Counted from the stretch's first letter, positions 8,341 to 17,270 are shown. The stretch is 64,000 bases of DNA from Blautia sp. (GCA_023663685.1 JAMPHB010000001.1:151436-215435); one strand, 5' to 3'. Numbers and translations: made by a program. Notes: generated from the sequence alone by a model not told the origin.

Positions 8341-9045
8341 ATGACACAGAAGGAAAGACGGCTGTTTTTAATAGAGGAGCTGCTTTGTGAACAGCCCGAA
8401 TACCGGAATATGGACATTCCGGTCGATACGCAGGAGCAGAAGAGGCTGCTCCGCTCGTTATTCAATATTCGTATGCCGCAGCCCGTAAGTGAAGAATTTT
8501 TAAAGGTGCAGGACGAGTATCTGCGGGAGCTGAGTGCAGAAAAAGGGATTACCGATCTTGCGGAGCTGACGCCGGTGCAGGAGGATATATATATCTGGCA
8601 GGGCGATATTACAACGCTGAAATGCGGCGCCATTGTCAATGCGGCGAACAGCCAGATGCTTGGCTGTTTCTGCCCCTGCCACGGGTGTATTGACAATGCA
8701 ATCCATACCTTTTCCGGTGTCCAGCTTCGCCTTGCCTGCGCCGGGCTTATGCAAAAGCAGGGACATGAAGAGCCCACGGGAGGGGCGAAAATCACACCGG
8801 CCTATAATCTTCCGTGCGAATATGTGCTGCATACCGTGGGACCGATTGTCCGGGGCAGGCTGACGCAGAGGGACGAGGAGCTGCTCGCCTCCTGCTACCG
8901 CTCCTGCCTGATGCTCGCGGAGGAAAACGGCGTGGACAGTATTGCCTTTTGCTGTATTTCCACCGGCGAATTTCATTTCCCAAATGAACGGGCGGCGGAG
9001 ATTGCAGTGGAGACGGTAAAAGAATACAGACACAAAAAGGAATGA
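8341..9045 (+). CDS. Zinc-type macrodomain protein (ADP-ribose hydrolase), frame broken near 3' end
   Basis: A 234-residue frame for the Zn-macrodomain that reverses ADP-ribosylation laid down by SirTM-type sirtuins. GDITTLKCGAIVNAANS binds ADP-ribose, and CFCPCHGCIDNAIH supplies the Cys/His zinc ligands of this subfamily. The stop at 9043 is premature: in the -1 frame from about 9036 the sequence continues as VIFNVFKQIDYEIY to a stop at 9107, which is the normal C-terminal strand of the family. One missing A in the run at 9034-9038 explains it. Sequencing error, a real mutation or -1 slippage at AAAAAG are all possible. It overlaps the sirtuin gene, as in the known S. aureus and streptococcal pairs. 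Confidence 0.88.
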   Translation: MTQKERRLFLIEELLCEQPEYRNMDIPVDTQEQKRLLRSLFNIRMPQPVSEEFLKVQDEYLRELSAEKGITDLAELTPVQEDIYIWQGDITTLKCGAIVNAANSQMLGCFCPCHGCIDNAIHTFSGVQLRLACAGLMQKQGHEEPTGGAKITPAYNLPCEYVLHTVGPIVRGRLTQRDEELLASCYRSCLMLAEENGVDSIAFCCISTGEFHFPNERAAEIAVETVKEYRHKKE

Positions 9046-9057
9046 AGGTGATATTCA

Positions 9058-9972
9058 ATGTTTTTAAACAAATTGATTATGAAATCTACCGGAGCCTGCT
9101 CGGATAGCGCGGGGGAGCAGGATGCGCAGAGCGCTTTGAATCCGATACAGCGGCTCAGGGAGGAACTGGAGGATGCGGATGCCATTCTCATTGGGGCGGG
9201 AGCAGGCATGTCGGCATCTGCCGGGCTTACCTATTCCGGCGAGCGCTTTTACCGCTATTTTTCCGATTTCCATGAGAAATACGGCATAGATGATATTTAT
9301 TCCGGCGGATTTTATCCCTATGAGACGCTGGAGGAATACTGGGCGTGGTGGAGCCGCCATATATATTATAACCGCTACGATCTGTCCGCAGGCAGGCCTT
9401 ACACGGATTTGCTCACGCTGGTCAGGGATAAGGATTATTTTGTCCTGACCACCAATGTGGATCACCAGTTCCAGCTGGCGGGTTTCGATAAAAAACGTCT
9501 GTTTTACACGCAGGGCGATTATGGTCTGTGGCAGTGTCAGGAGCCCTGCCATCAAAAAACCTACGACAATGAGGAAACGGTTCGGAGGATGCTTGCGGAG
9601 CAGGAAGATATGAAGATTCCCACTGAGCTTATTCCGAAATGCCCGGTCTGCGGCGCGCCGATGACGATGAATCTGCGCGCGGACAGCAGCTTCGTGCAGG
9701 ACGAGGGCTGGTATGCGGCGGCCGGGCGATATGATGATTTTGTTCGCCGGCATGAAAATATGCATATTCTTTATCTGGAGCTCGGAGTCGGGGCAAATAC
9801 GCCGGGCATCATTAAGTATCCGTTCTGGCAGATGACGGCGGAGAATCCGAAGGCGGTTTATGCCTGTGTCAACCATGGGGAGGCGGCTGCACCAGTGGAA
9901 ATACAAGGCCAGTCTGTCTGCATAGATGCGGATATTGGGGAGGTGCTGGATGCTTTGTGTTGCAATATGTGA
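9058..9972 (+). CDS. SirTM-class sirtuin (protein ADP-ribosyltransferase)
   Basis: A 304-residue Sir2-fold enzyme of class M, which uses NAD to ADP-ribosylate a protein and is reversed by the neighbouring macrodomain. GAGAGMSASAG and YSGERF form the NAD site, TNVDHQF replaces the usual deacetylase motif, and CQEPCH with CPVCGAP provides four zinc cysteines. The first 25 or so residues overlap the lost macrodomain tail in another frame and look non-native. Core similarity begins near residue 27. The start at 9058 has AAGGTG seven bases upstream; 9079 is an alternative. The GcvH-like and lipoate ligase genes seen in some SirTM operons are absent. Confidence 0.88.
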   Translation: MFLNKLIMKSTGACSDSAGEQDAQSALNPIQRLREELEDADAILIGAGAGMSASAGLTYSGERFYRYFSDFHEKYGIDDIYSGGFYPYETLEEYWAWWSRHIYYNRYDLSAGRPYTDLLTLVRDKDYFVLTTNVDHQFQLAGFDKKRLFYTQGDYGLWQCQEPCHQKTYDNEETVRRMLAEQEDMKIPTELIPKCPVCGAPMTMNLRADSSFVQDEGWYAAAGRYDDFVRRHENMHILYLELGVGANTPGIIKYPFWQMTAENPKAVYACVNHGEAAAPVEIQGQSVCIDADIGEVLDALCCNM

Positions 9973-10759
9973 TGATGAAGAATATTTCAGAATGCGGGAA
10001 AAGCAGCTGATCGAAAAATACATGAACGGGCGGGGACATGCCTGCCAGATAGATTTATATACTGACGGCAAAGAGATACTGGAAGATCCGGCGCTTGTTT
10101 TACAGTATGATGTCATATTTCTTGACATCAATATGGAAGAAATGGACGGCATAGAGACCGCCGGAAAAATCAGGGAACTGTCCGGTAGCGTCTGTATTGT
10201 GTTTGTAACGGCATATATTACCTATGCGTTAGAAGGTTATAAGTTTGACGCGGTGCGTTATTTGTTAAAAGAAGATAAAAGTCTGGAAAGCGCACTAAAA
10301 GAATGTCTGGACACGATTCTAAAAAGAATGGACAGCCAGACGGCCGTCTGTGAAATAGATTTTCAAAATGGCAGAAAACGTATTCCGGCAGATGCGATTC
10401 TTTATGTAGAAAGCCGTCTGCATAAAGTTATATTTTTCGTGGAAAAAGAGGGAATAAAAGAGTATTCCAAATATGACAGACTGGATGCTGTGGAGAAAAA
10501 CCTCCGGCAGTACGGGTTTTATCGCGTACACCAGAGTTTTCTGGTAAATATGAAATATGTGAAAAACGTTTCGAGGTATAAAATAACGCTGGAAAATGGA
10601 ACAGAGGACGGCAGGTTTTTAACGACCAAGAACGGAGAAGTCGGAGAACACGGGATAGGCATTCGCAATATCGTGGAGGTAATTGAAAAATACAACGGCA
10701 GATATGTGATTGATTATGATGGGGATTTTTTTCAGATTGTAATTCTGATACCGGATTAA
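9950..10759 (+). CDS. LytTR response regulator fused to the end of a GHKL histidine kinase
   Basis: 269 residues. The receiver domain (1-~120) has VAICDDEE and the phosphoacceptor site in VIFLDINMEEMDG. A LytTR DNA-binding domain follows (~130-217), with VHQSFLVNMKYV. At about residue 217 (near base 10600), where LytTR should finish, the frame passes into FLTTKNGEVGEHGIGIRN, the G-box of an AgrC/LytS-type kinase, and ends in the last kinase strand. This looks like a deletion that joined a regulator to the 3' end of its adjacent kinase, removing the rest. The start at 9950 has GGGGAGG upstream and overlaps the sirtuin stop. DNA binding could persist because only the last few LytTR residues are lost, but the partner kinase is gone. 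Confidence 0.85.
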   Translation: MLCVAICDDEEYFRMREKQLIEKYMNGRGHACQIDLYTDGKEILEDPALVLQYDVIFLDINMEEMDGIETAGKIRELSGSVCIVFVTAYITYALEGYKFDAVRYLLKEDKSLESALKECLDTILKRMDSQTAVCEIDFQNGRKRIPADAILYVESRLHKVIFFVEKEGIKEYSKYDRLDAVEKNLRQYGFYRVHQSFLVNMKYVKNVSRYKITLENGTEDGRFLTTKNGEVGEHGIGIRNIVEVIEKYNGRYVIDYDGDFFQIVILIPD

Positions 10760-10768
10760 GAAGCTTTC

Positions 10769-10804
10769 TTTCCAATTCTGCAAAAGGATTTCCAATTCTG
10801 CAAA
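10769..10804 (+). promoter_or_regulatory. Paired VirR-type boxes (LytTR binding sites)
   Basis: TTTCCAATTCTGCAAA occurs identically at 10769-10784 and 10789-10804, a 20-base period. CCAATTCTGCA resembles the clostridial VirR box CCAGTTNTNCAC, and paired boxes in direct orientation are the known layout. An extended -10 (TGTGATAAT, 10828-10836) lies downstream with no good -35, as expected for an activated promoter of the lipoprotein at 10872. Confidence 0.6.
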
Positions 10805-10871
10805 GAGAGGAGAATTTATTTTCTGTTTGTGATAATATGGCTATTATTGCAGAAATTGAGGAGGAAAGAAA

Positions 10872-12086
10872 ATGAAAAGGACTAAAAAGTTTTTAAATTT
10901 GACATTGGCAGTCAGCCTGTCTGTCGGGAGTTTGTTATTAAATGGCTGTGGCAAAAGTGAAACTACCAGCTCCAGGGTACCGGAAGATAATTTAAGCACA
11001 CCTCTTTTTTCGGAACCGGAAAGTTCGGTAATACTGGAAGAAAGCACCGAAAACAGCGCCGCGATGGATGCAGGGGATGTCCTGAAGGTCAGTCTTGAAG
11101 GCGATGACAGTGAGCAGCTAAACGGCAGACTCAGTTCCATGATTCTGGCGGATACCAACTGGATCATGGCTGTCACGACGGAGGGAAAGCTGTTTTTATT
11201 ACAGCCTTTTCCTGATTTTTATTTTCCGGAGAATTCCGAGGTAAAGTATTGCGGGATTGCAGAGGGATGTAAATTTGATAATGTCAGTTATGCAAGCCAG
11301 CACTTCGCATACGGAGACGGACATCTGGTATATTTTGAAATTATTTCGGAATATGCAGATAAGGATATTTACATGCTGGATTCCCTTGAGCTTCCCGAAA
11401 TGGTCTACACCGCTGAGAATGTGAAGCAGACCGACCTGCAGGGGAGCAGGAGCCTGCTACTGGTAAATGATGAAGCGAAGTGCTGCGTTTATGTGGATGC
11501 GGACGGGAATGTGTGCGCTGCTTATGGCGATAGCGTTGATTCGGACGTGGAATTTGCGGTAGACGATGCCAGGCGGGGGCAAATGCTTATTCAAAAAGGA
11601 ATTTACCGGTTTGCTCTGACAGACAGTCAGGAACTGTTATATATCAATCGCATGAATGCCACTGGGAATCTGAGTGGAACGGAGCAGGAGATTTCGCTTG
11701 ACAGCATAAATCTGACCGGCCGGATCGAGGGTAAAGTTGTAGACATATACAGCTGCAGGAATTATGAAGACAGCTGTTATGCCGTAGACGAAGACAACAA
11801 TATTTATTATATCGAGAACAGCTGGCTGGAAGATGATGTAACCGTAGAACTGATTACCCGGTTTGAAAATGGGAGCATTACAGACATTCAGGGTTTTTCC
11901 GGTGAACATGAAGACATACTGATTCAGGCTGACGGAGATTATTATTATCACAATACATACAATGGCATACAGAAAATAAAGCTGTCGGGGCAGAACTATA
12001 AAAGTGTAGTATTGCTTATGGACGGAAATATACTTGCGCTGGGAAATGATGGATTTCTCTATATGGTTCAGAATCCGGCGGCGTAA
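10872..12086 (+). CDS. Putative lipoprotein, unknown function
   Basis: 404 residues with a signal peptide ending in the lipobox LLLNGC (Cys26), then an acidic linker and a body of repeated short strands with aspartate-rich turns (for example DADGNVCAAYGD and DEDNNIYYIENS). This suggests a beta-propeller-like or DUF5050-like exported domain. GAGGAGG precedes the start. It lies directly behind the LytTR fusion gene and the paired boxes, so it is the likely target of that regulator. No enzymatic motif was recognised. Confidence 0.75.
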   Translation: MKRTKKFLNLTLAVSLSVGSLLLNGCGKSETTSSRVPEDNLSTPLFSEPESSVILEESTENSAAMDAGDVLKVSLEGDDSEQLNGRLSSMILADTNWIMAVTTEGKLFLLQPFPDFYFPENSEVKYCGIAEGCKFDNVSYASQHFAYGDGHLVYFEIISEYADKDIYMLDSLELPEMVYTAENVKQTDLQGSRSLLLVNDEAKCCVYVDADGNVCAAYGDSVDSDVEFAVDDARRGQMLIQKGIYRFALTDSQELLYINRMNATGNLSGTEQEISLDSINLTGRIEGKVVDIYSCRNYEDSCYAVDEDNNIYYIENSWLEDDVTVELITRFENGSITDIQGFSGEHEDILIQADGDYYYHNTYNGIQKIKLSGQNYKSVVLLMDGNILALGNDGFLYMVQNPAA

Positions 12087-12236
12087 TAAGAGGGATTCCT
12101 ATTTTCAGAATCTTAAGCCGTTCCTGCAACAGAACAGGATAAAAGAAGATAGCAAAATCTGATTGAAATGCGAGTGTCCTTGTGGTAGTATAACAATACT
12201 GAACAATTCGTCAAACCGGGCTTTAAGGGAGGAAAC

Positions 12237-12689
12237 ATGAACGGGTACAAATACTGCACATTAAGAGAACTGCCAGAATTTAAGGATATAGCAGCCGAAT
12301 GGTTTCACGGCAAATGGGGAGTGCCTAAAGAAGCTTATCTTAACTGTATGACAGCTTACCTTAACCATGAGACGGAGCTTGGGTGGTATCTGTGTCTTGA
12401 GGATAACAAAATTATAGGTGGAATGGGAGTTATTGAAAATGATTTTCATAACAGAAAAGACCTTACACCTAATGTCTGCGCAGTATATACGGAGGAAGAA
12501 TATCGTTGTAAGGGAATCGCAGGCCGCTTACTTGATATGGTTGTAGACGACATGAAATCAAAGGGAATTACACTTGTTTATCTTGTCACAGACCATATAG
12601 GGTTTTATGAACGATACGGGTGGGAATTTTTATGTATGGTGCAAGGCGATGATGAACCCAATATGACAAGAATGTATATTCACAAATAA
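12237..12689 (+). CDS. GNAT-family N-acetyltransferase
   Basis: 150 residues with the GNAT fold. The acetyl-CoA loop appears as VYTEEEYRCKGIAGRLLD (the RxxGxA pattern), preceded by the strand IIGGMGVIE and followed by the beta-strand LVYLVTDHIGFYERYGWEF typical of the family. GGGAGG lies just before the ATG. It is a stand-alone gene and the acceptor substrate cannot be told from sequence. Confidence 0.85.
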   Translation: MNGYKYCTLRELPEFKDIAAEWFHGKWGVPKEAYLNCMTAYLNHETELGWYLCLEDNKIIGGMGVIENDFHNRKDLTPNVCAVYTEEEYRCKGIAGRLLDMVVDDMKSKGITLVYLVTDHIGFYERYGWEFLCMVQGDDEPNMTRMYIHK

Positions 12690-12764
12690 TCTTTTCGGAG
12701 ATACAAAAAATGAATAATGCTTACTTGTGGGAGAATATTTTACGCTATGGAAAAGGGGATTGAG

Positions 12765-13721
12765 ATGGGAAGGAAAAATACCAAAAATGACAATGAAATA
12801 TCTGAATTGTTAAACGTAACACTTGGCGGATACGGGCAAAAGATATTGATTGAAGGTAAAAGTAAAGAATTGCCGGTGGTGCTGGCTTTACATGGCGGAC
12901 CGGGTACGCCAATCCCCTTTTCTGTTGGCTGCAGAGGATTATTTCCGGAATTTACAGATAAATTTATTATGGTTTGCTGGGATCAATTCGGATGTGGAAT
13001 TAACAACCACATTATAACAGATGATTTCTCGATAGATAATTTTGTGCAAATGACAGAGGAATTAGTAATTGAAGTGAAGAAACTGTTTCCTGATAATAAA
13101 TTATTGGTTTTTTCTACCTCGTGGGGATCTATACTAAGTGCAATGCTTTTGGACAAAAACCCGTATGCAGCTGACGCAGTTGTTGCGTGTGGACAAATTA
13201 TAAAAAATGTTTGTTTTTGTGATGAAGTGGTTAAGACCCTGACGGATAGCAGGATACCAGGAAAAAAGCTTGAACATATTAAAGCGGCAACGATTGAAAA
13301 TTATACCGGAAAAGATTTGCAGCTTATCTTCAGTTCCCTAAAAAAATATACAAATGCATATGAAAATAAAGATGGGGAAAAAGCCCCAATGGGCAAAATG
13401 ATAAAAGGTCTGTTAAACAGCCCGGATTACAAATTCAGGGATTTTATGGCAGTTGTTGTTAATGGTTACAGGAAGAACAATTCGTTGTGGAAAGAAATAT
13501 TGAATCTGGATTTGTCAGATCAGCTGGCAAATGTAAAAGTACCGTACATTATTTTGCAGGGTGATACAGATATTGTAGCATCTACCAATACGGTAACGAA
13601 GTTAGTCTCTGAATGCGCAAACCCCAATTTAAATTGTACGGTTGTAAAAAATACGGGACATCTTCCCGGAGTTGAAATGATGGATAAACTGTTAGACGTA
13701 TTGGAAGCATACAGCCGCTGA
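12765..13721 (+). CDS. Alpha/beta hydrolase, proline-iminopeptidase-like
   Basis: 318 residues. ALHGGPGTP is the oxyanion-hole motif of prolyl aminopeptidase-like hydrolases. The nucleophile lies in FSTSWGS, where the usual GGSWG has lost its first glycine. GDTDIV and NTGHLPG supply the acid and histidine. There is no signal peptide. The start at 12765 has AAGGGG six bases upstream, and 12747 is an in-frame alternative. The gene is AT-rich compared with its neighbours. The substrate is unknown. Confidence 0.82.
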   Translation: MGRKNTKNDNEISELLNVTLGGYGQKILIEGKSKELPVVLALHGGPGTPIPFSVGCRGLFPEFTDKFIMVCWDQFGCGINNHIITDDFSIDNFVQMTEELVIEVKKLFPDNKLLVFSTSWGSILSAMLLDKNPYAADAVVACGQIIKNVCFCDEVVKTLTDSRIPGKKLEHIKAATIENYTGKDLQLIFSSLKKYTNAYENKDGEKAPMGKMIKGLLNSPDYKFRDFMAVVVNGYRKNNSLWKEILNLDLSDQLANVKVPYIILQGDTDIVASTNTVTKLVSECANPNLNCTVVKNTGHLPGVEMMDKLLDVLEAYSR

Positions 13722-13738
13722 TTTAATAAATGCTGATT

Positions 13739-13766
13739 TTCAAGGATTATTCAAGGTTTATTCAAG
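13739..13766 (+). promoter_or_regulatory. Three TTCAAG direct repeats before the two-component operon
   Basis: TTCAAG occurs at 13739, 13750 and 13761 with an exact 11-base period, one helical turn, the arrangement bound by OmpR/PhoP-type regulators. TAAAAT boxes at 13777 and 13788 lie downstream. Autoregulation by the gene at 13812 is inferred. Confidence 0.5.
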
Positions 13767-13811
13767 CTCCTGATTTTAAAATGTTTCTAAAATAAAGTTT
13801 GGAGAATAAAC

Positions 13812-14495
13812 ATGAGAATACTATTGATAGAGGATTCTGTCCGTCTGGCGGATACGCTGACAGAATCACTCGAAAAGGAACAGTTTGTGGTGGATGCGGT
13901 GCATGACGGCGGGCACGGATACGAGTACGCCTCCTCGGGAATCTATGACCTTGTAGTTCTGGATCTCATGCTTCCGGTGATGGACGGCTATGAGGTTCTC
14001 AGGCGTCTGCGGCAGGAAGGAAATGAAGTGCCGGTATTGATTTTGTCGGCAAAATCGGAGCTGGAGGATAAGGTTGAAGGATTTCGGAGTGGCGCGGACG
14101 ACTATCTGACAAAGCCCTTCGAGATACAGGAGCTTGTGATGCGCATTCTGGCCATCGTGCGGCGGCGGGGAGGCCGGGAGATTGTGTATCTGCAGGCAGG
14201 AAATCTGCGGCTGGATACGGGAAACTGTCTTTTGGAGAACACGGATACCGGGAAATCCATGGAAATCAGAGGCAAGGAGCTGCAGCTGTTGGAGCTGTTT
14301 CTGAGTAATCAGGGGCTGGTGCTGGAGAAGGAGCTGATTGCGACGAAAATCTGGGGCTATGAGTCAAATGCCGAGTATAATAATGTGGAGGTATATGTCT
14401 CTTTTTTAAGACGCAAGCTGAATTATCTGCATACGAATATCCGGCTGCGGGCGGTTCGGGGCGTGGGCTATGCGGTGGAGGTGTGCGATGCTTAA
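13812..14495 (+). CDS. OmpR/PhoB-type response regulator
   Basis: 227 residues: receiver domain with acidic pocket (IEDS), phosphoacceptor in LVVLDLMLPVMDGYE, conserved threonine/serine and lysine in LILSAK and YLTKPF, then a winged-helix DNA-binding domain from about residue 130 ending in RAVRGVGY. It is co-transcribed with the kinase that follows, whose start overlaps this stop. The signal is not known. Confidence 0.95.
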   Translation: MRILLIEDSVRLADTLTESLEKEQFVVDAVHDGGHGYEYASSGIYDLVVLDLMLPVMDGYEVLRRLRQEGNEVPVLILSAKSELEDKVEGFRSGADDYLTKPFEIQELVMRILAIVRRRGGREIVYLQAGNLRLDTGNCLLENTDTGKSMEIRGKELQLLELFLSNQGLVLEKELIATKIWGYESNAEYNNVEVYVSFLRRKLNYLHTNIRLRAVRGVGYAVEVCDA

Positions 14496-15696
14496 CCGTT
14501 TAAAAAAGAATATCAGCCTGCTGCTGCTTTTGCTGGTCGGGGCGATCTATATTGCCTGCCTGACTGCCTTTAACTGGATCAATTACCGGGACAATGTGGA
14601 TCAGCTGAAAATTGATGTGCGGGAAGAGATTCAGGAGATGGGCTGGAAGAGCTTTCTGCTGGGAGAGGACAACAGCCTGGAGATGGAGGGAATCGGTTAC
14701 TGTATATTCCGGCTGGAAAAGGGCGGCGGAATAGAGCTTAAGGTGAACGCTTTTCCGGGGAAATCCGAAGAGCAGCTCGGGGAATATGGAAAATATTTTG
14801 TGGAGAATACGGGCAAGCCTAAAAGCTATACGGATGTGACTTATATTTTTAAGAAACATAATACTCTGGGATCGTATGTGATATTTGTCAGCAAAAAACC
14901 GGCGCTATATGCATCGTTTCCCGTAATGGGAATCAGCGTGATAGCCGCGATTCTTGGAATTCTGGCGCTCCTCGAGGTGGCGCGTCTTTTGACCCGTTGG
15001 CTGGTGCGCCCGGTGGAGAATATGCTTTTTTCTGAGAAACAGTTTCTGTCGAACGCCAGCCATGAGCTCAAGACGCCCCTCACGGTAATCGGGGCAAACG
15101 CGGAGCTTTTGGAGAAGGAGATTGGGGAAAATAAGCATCTGCTTTACATTCGGCAGGAGGTAGAGCGCATGACCGCGCTGGTGAACCGGATGCTCACGCT
15201 GGTGCGGCTGGAAGATCCGAGCCAGAGAGAGGCGTTTGAGTGCTTCCCCGCAGAAGAAGCGTTTTTCGATGTGATCTACCCGATGGAGAGCGTGGCTTAT
15301 GAGAAGAAGCTTACGCTGTCCGTGGATATCGCCCAGAATCTGTATCTGAACGGAAGCAGGGAGCAGCTAAAAAGCCTCATGTCTATTCTTCTGGACAATG
15401 CCATTGCATACACCCCGGAGGGTGGGAGTATTTCCGTCCGGGCATTTTTGCGTTCCGGCAGGCTCTGGCTGAAAGTAAAAAATACCGGGGAGGAGATTCC
15501 GGAGAGAGTGCGCGCACAGCTCTTTGAGCGCTTTTACCGTCAGGACGACGCCCGAACCGGGGACAATCATTTCGGGCTGGGGCTTTCCATTGCCCAGAGT
15601 ATTGTGGCGAACCACCACGGACAGCTTAAGGTGGAGAGCCGGGACGGGGAAAACTGTTTTACGGTGACACTTCCCGCCGCAGGAAAAAGCATTTGA
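14488..15696 (+). CDS. Sensor histidine kinase (HisKA type)
   Basis: 402 residues. One membrane segment near residues 13-33, an extracytoplasmic stretch of about 110 residues, a second segment near 145-170, then the dimerisation/phosphoacceptor box NASHELKTPLTVI, the N-box ILLDNAIAYTPEGG and the G-box FGLGLSIAQSI. There is no HAMP domain of full length. It partners the upstream regulator, overlapping it by eight bases. The next gene, pyk, has its own promoter. Confidence 0.94.
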   Translation: MLNRLKKNISLLLLLLVGAIYIACLTAFNWINYRDNVDQLKIDVREEIQEMGWKSFLLGEDNSLEMEGIGYCIFRLEKGGGIELKVNAFPGKSEEQLGEYGKYFVENTGKPKSYTDVTYIFKKHNTLGSYVIFVSKKPALYASFPVMGISVIAAILGILALLEVARLLTRWLVRPVENMLFSEKQFLSNASHELKTPLTVIGANAELLEKEIGENKHLLYIRQEVERMTALVNRMLTLVRLEDPSQREAFECFPAEEAFFDVIYPMESVAYEKKLTLSVDIAQNLYLNGSREQLKSLMSILLDNAIAYTPEGGSISVRAFLRSGRLWLKVKNTGEEIPERVRAQLFERFYRQDDARTGDNHFGLGLSIAQSIVANHHGQLKVESRDGENCFTVTLPAAGKSI

Positions 15697-15723
15697 CAAA
15701 ATTGACAAAATTTGTAAGGACTC

Positions 15724-15752
15724 TTGCGTGAAAATCTGCATGGATGTAAAAT
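15724..15752 (+). promoter_or_regulatory. Probable pyk promoter
   Basis: TTGCGT (15724-15729), 17 bases, TAAAAT (15747-15752), 56 bases before the pyk start codon. Confidence 0.45.
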
Positions 15753-15807
15753 ATAAGGGATAAAATAATGAGGAGGGGGCGCCATTCGCGCTGAGTAAGG
15801 AGAGAGC

Positions 15808-17220
15808 ATGAGAAAAACAAAAATTATCTGTACCATCGGGCCGGCGAGCGAGAATGAGGAAGTGCTTACGAAAATGTGTGAGGCCGGGATGGATGTGGCG
15901 AGACTGAATTTTTCCCACGGAACCCATGAGGAGCATCAGACAAAGATTGATTTGATTAAGAGGGTGCGGGAGAAGCTGGATCTGCCTATCGCGATAATGC
16001 TTGACACCAAGGGACCGGAGTATCGGATTAAGACCTTTGAGAAGGGAAAAGTGACACTTGAGGAGGGTGCGGATTTTATCCTGACGACCGAGGACGTGGT
16101 GGGAAATGAGGAGCGGGTTTCCGTGACCTACGAGCACCTGGTTGAGAACCTTCAGATCGGGGACAGAATTCTCATCAACAATGGACTGATTATTTTAGAG
16201 GCGAAGGAGCTGAAAGGCACAGAGGCTGTCTGCACGGTGCTGGCGGGGGGCGAGCTGTCAGACCGCAAGAGCATGAATTTTCCCAACAAGGTGATGAATC
16301 ATGCCTACTTGAGCGAGCAGGATAAGCAGGATCTGCTCTTTGGCATTCAGAATGAGGCGGATTTTGTGGCGGCATCCTTTGTCTCCACGAAGCAGGACGT
16401 GGCGGATCTGCGGAGCTTTCTGGACGAGAACGGCGGGCAGGATATAGATATTATCGCCAAGATTGAGAATCGTTCCGGGGTGGAGCATGTGGAGGAGATC
16501 TGTGAGATCGCCAATGGCATCATGATTGCGAGAGGCGATCTGGGAGTGGAGATTCCGGGCATGGAGGTTCCGGCCATTCAGAAATACCTGATCAATACCT
16601 GCCGGATGCTCGGCACCCGGGTAATCACCGCTACCGAGATGTTAGAGTCCATGATCCACAATCCAAGACCCACGAGGGCAGAGCTGTCCGACGTGGCCAA
16701 TGCGGTGTACGACGGCACCTCTGCGATTATGCTCTCCGGCGAGTCTGCGGCGGGTAAGTATCCGGTGGAGGCGGTAAAAAATATGGCGCAGATTGCAGAG
16801 TACACCGAGAGCCAGATTGATTATGGCAAGCGTTTTGCCTCCAGCGAGTTCCAGATTAACAATGTGCTGGATGCCGTTTCCCACTCCACCTGCGCCATGG
16901 CGATCGACGTGCAGGCGAAGGGAATCGTGGTCAGCTCCTTAAGCGGACGGACAGCTCGCATGGTCAGCCGCTTCCGCTGCCCGGTGGACATTCTGGGCAT
17001 GACGACTTCGGAGAAGGCGTGGCGTAAGCTGAACCTGAGCTGGGGCGTGACGCCGGTGCACTGTGAGGAATACAGCTCTATGGAGGTTATGTTCTACAAT
17101 GCGGTAAAGCGGGCGAAGGAGGTTCTCCATCTGGAAAAAGGCGATAACGTAGTTCTGACCGGAGGCCTGATCAACGGCCAGACCGGCAACACCAACGTAA
17201 TCAAGGTAGAGAGAATTTAA
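15808..17220 (+). CDS. pyk: Pyruvate kinase
   Basis: 470 residues, cytosolic, transferring phosphate from phosphoenolpyruvate to ADP in the last step of glycolysis. TIGPASE, MLDTKGPE, the metal/PEP region IAKIENRSGVEH, the catalytic GIMIARGDLGVE and the potassium-site neighbour ITATEMLESM are all present. The length is that of enzymes without the extra C-terminal phosphohistidine domain found in Bacillus. AAGGAGAG precedes the ATG. Confidence 0.97.
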   Translation: MRKTKIICTIGPASENEEVLTKMCEAGMDVARLNFSHGTHEEHQTKIDLIKRVREKLDLPIAIMLDTKGPEYRIKTFEKGKVTLEEGADFILTTEDVVGNEERVSVTYEHLVENLQIGDRILINNGLIILEAKELKGTEAVCTVLAGGELSDRKSMNFPNKVMNHAYLSEQDKQDLLFGIQNEADFVAASFVSTKQDVADLRSFLDENGGQDIDIIAKIENRSGVEHVEEICEIANGIMIARGDLGVEIPGMEVPAIQKYLINTCRMLGTRVITATEMLESMIHNPRPTRAELSDVANAVYDGTSAIMLSGESAAGKYPVEAVKNMAQIAEYTESQIDYGKRFASSEFQINNVLDAVSHSTCAMAIDVQAKGIVVSSLSGRTARMVSRFRCPVDILGMTTSEKAWRKLNLSWGVTPVHCEEYSSMEVMFYNAVKRAKEVLHLEKGDNVVLTGGLINGQTGNTNVIKVERI

Positions 17221-17242
17221 TACACGAAAATTGAAAAACCCC

Positions 17243-17270
17243 TTGCATTTTTCAGCGTATGTGGTATGAT
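17243..17270 (+). promoter_or_regulatory. Promoter of the Big2 surface-protein gene
   Basis: TTGCAT (17243-17248), 16 bases, TATGAT (17265-17270), within the pyk-to-Big2 gap. Confidence 0.45.

Noticed and set aside
9058..9972. Anti-phage sirtuin (ThsA or DSR type)
   Set aside because: The sequence has the SirTM zinc and NAD motifs and the macrodomain partner, without SLOG or other defence domains.
9064..10152. Long antisense open frame (362 codons) across the sirtuin and regulator
   Set aside because: It lies opposite two well-supported genes, has no ribosome site and its residue pattern is that of a shadow frame.
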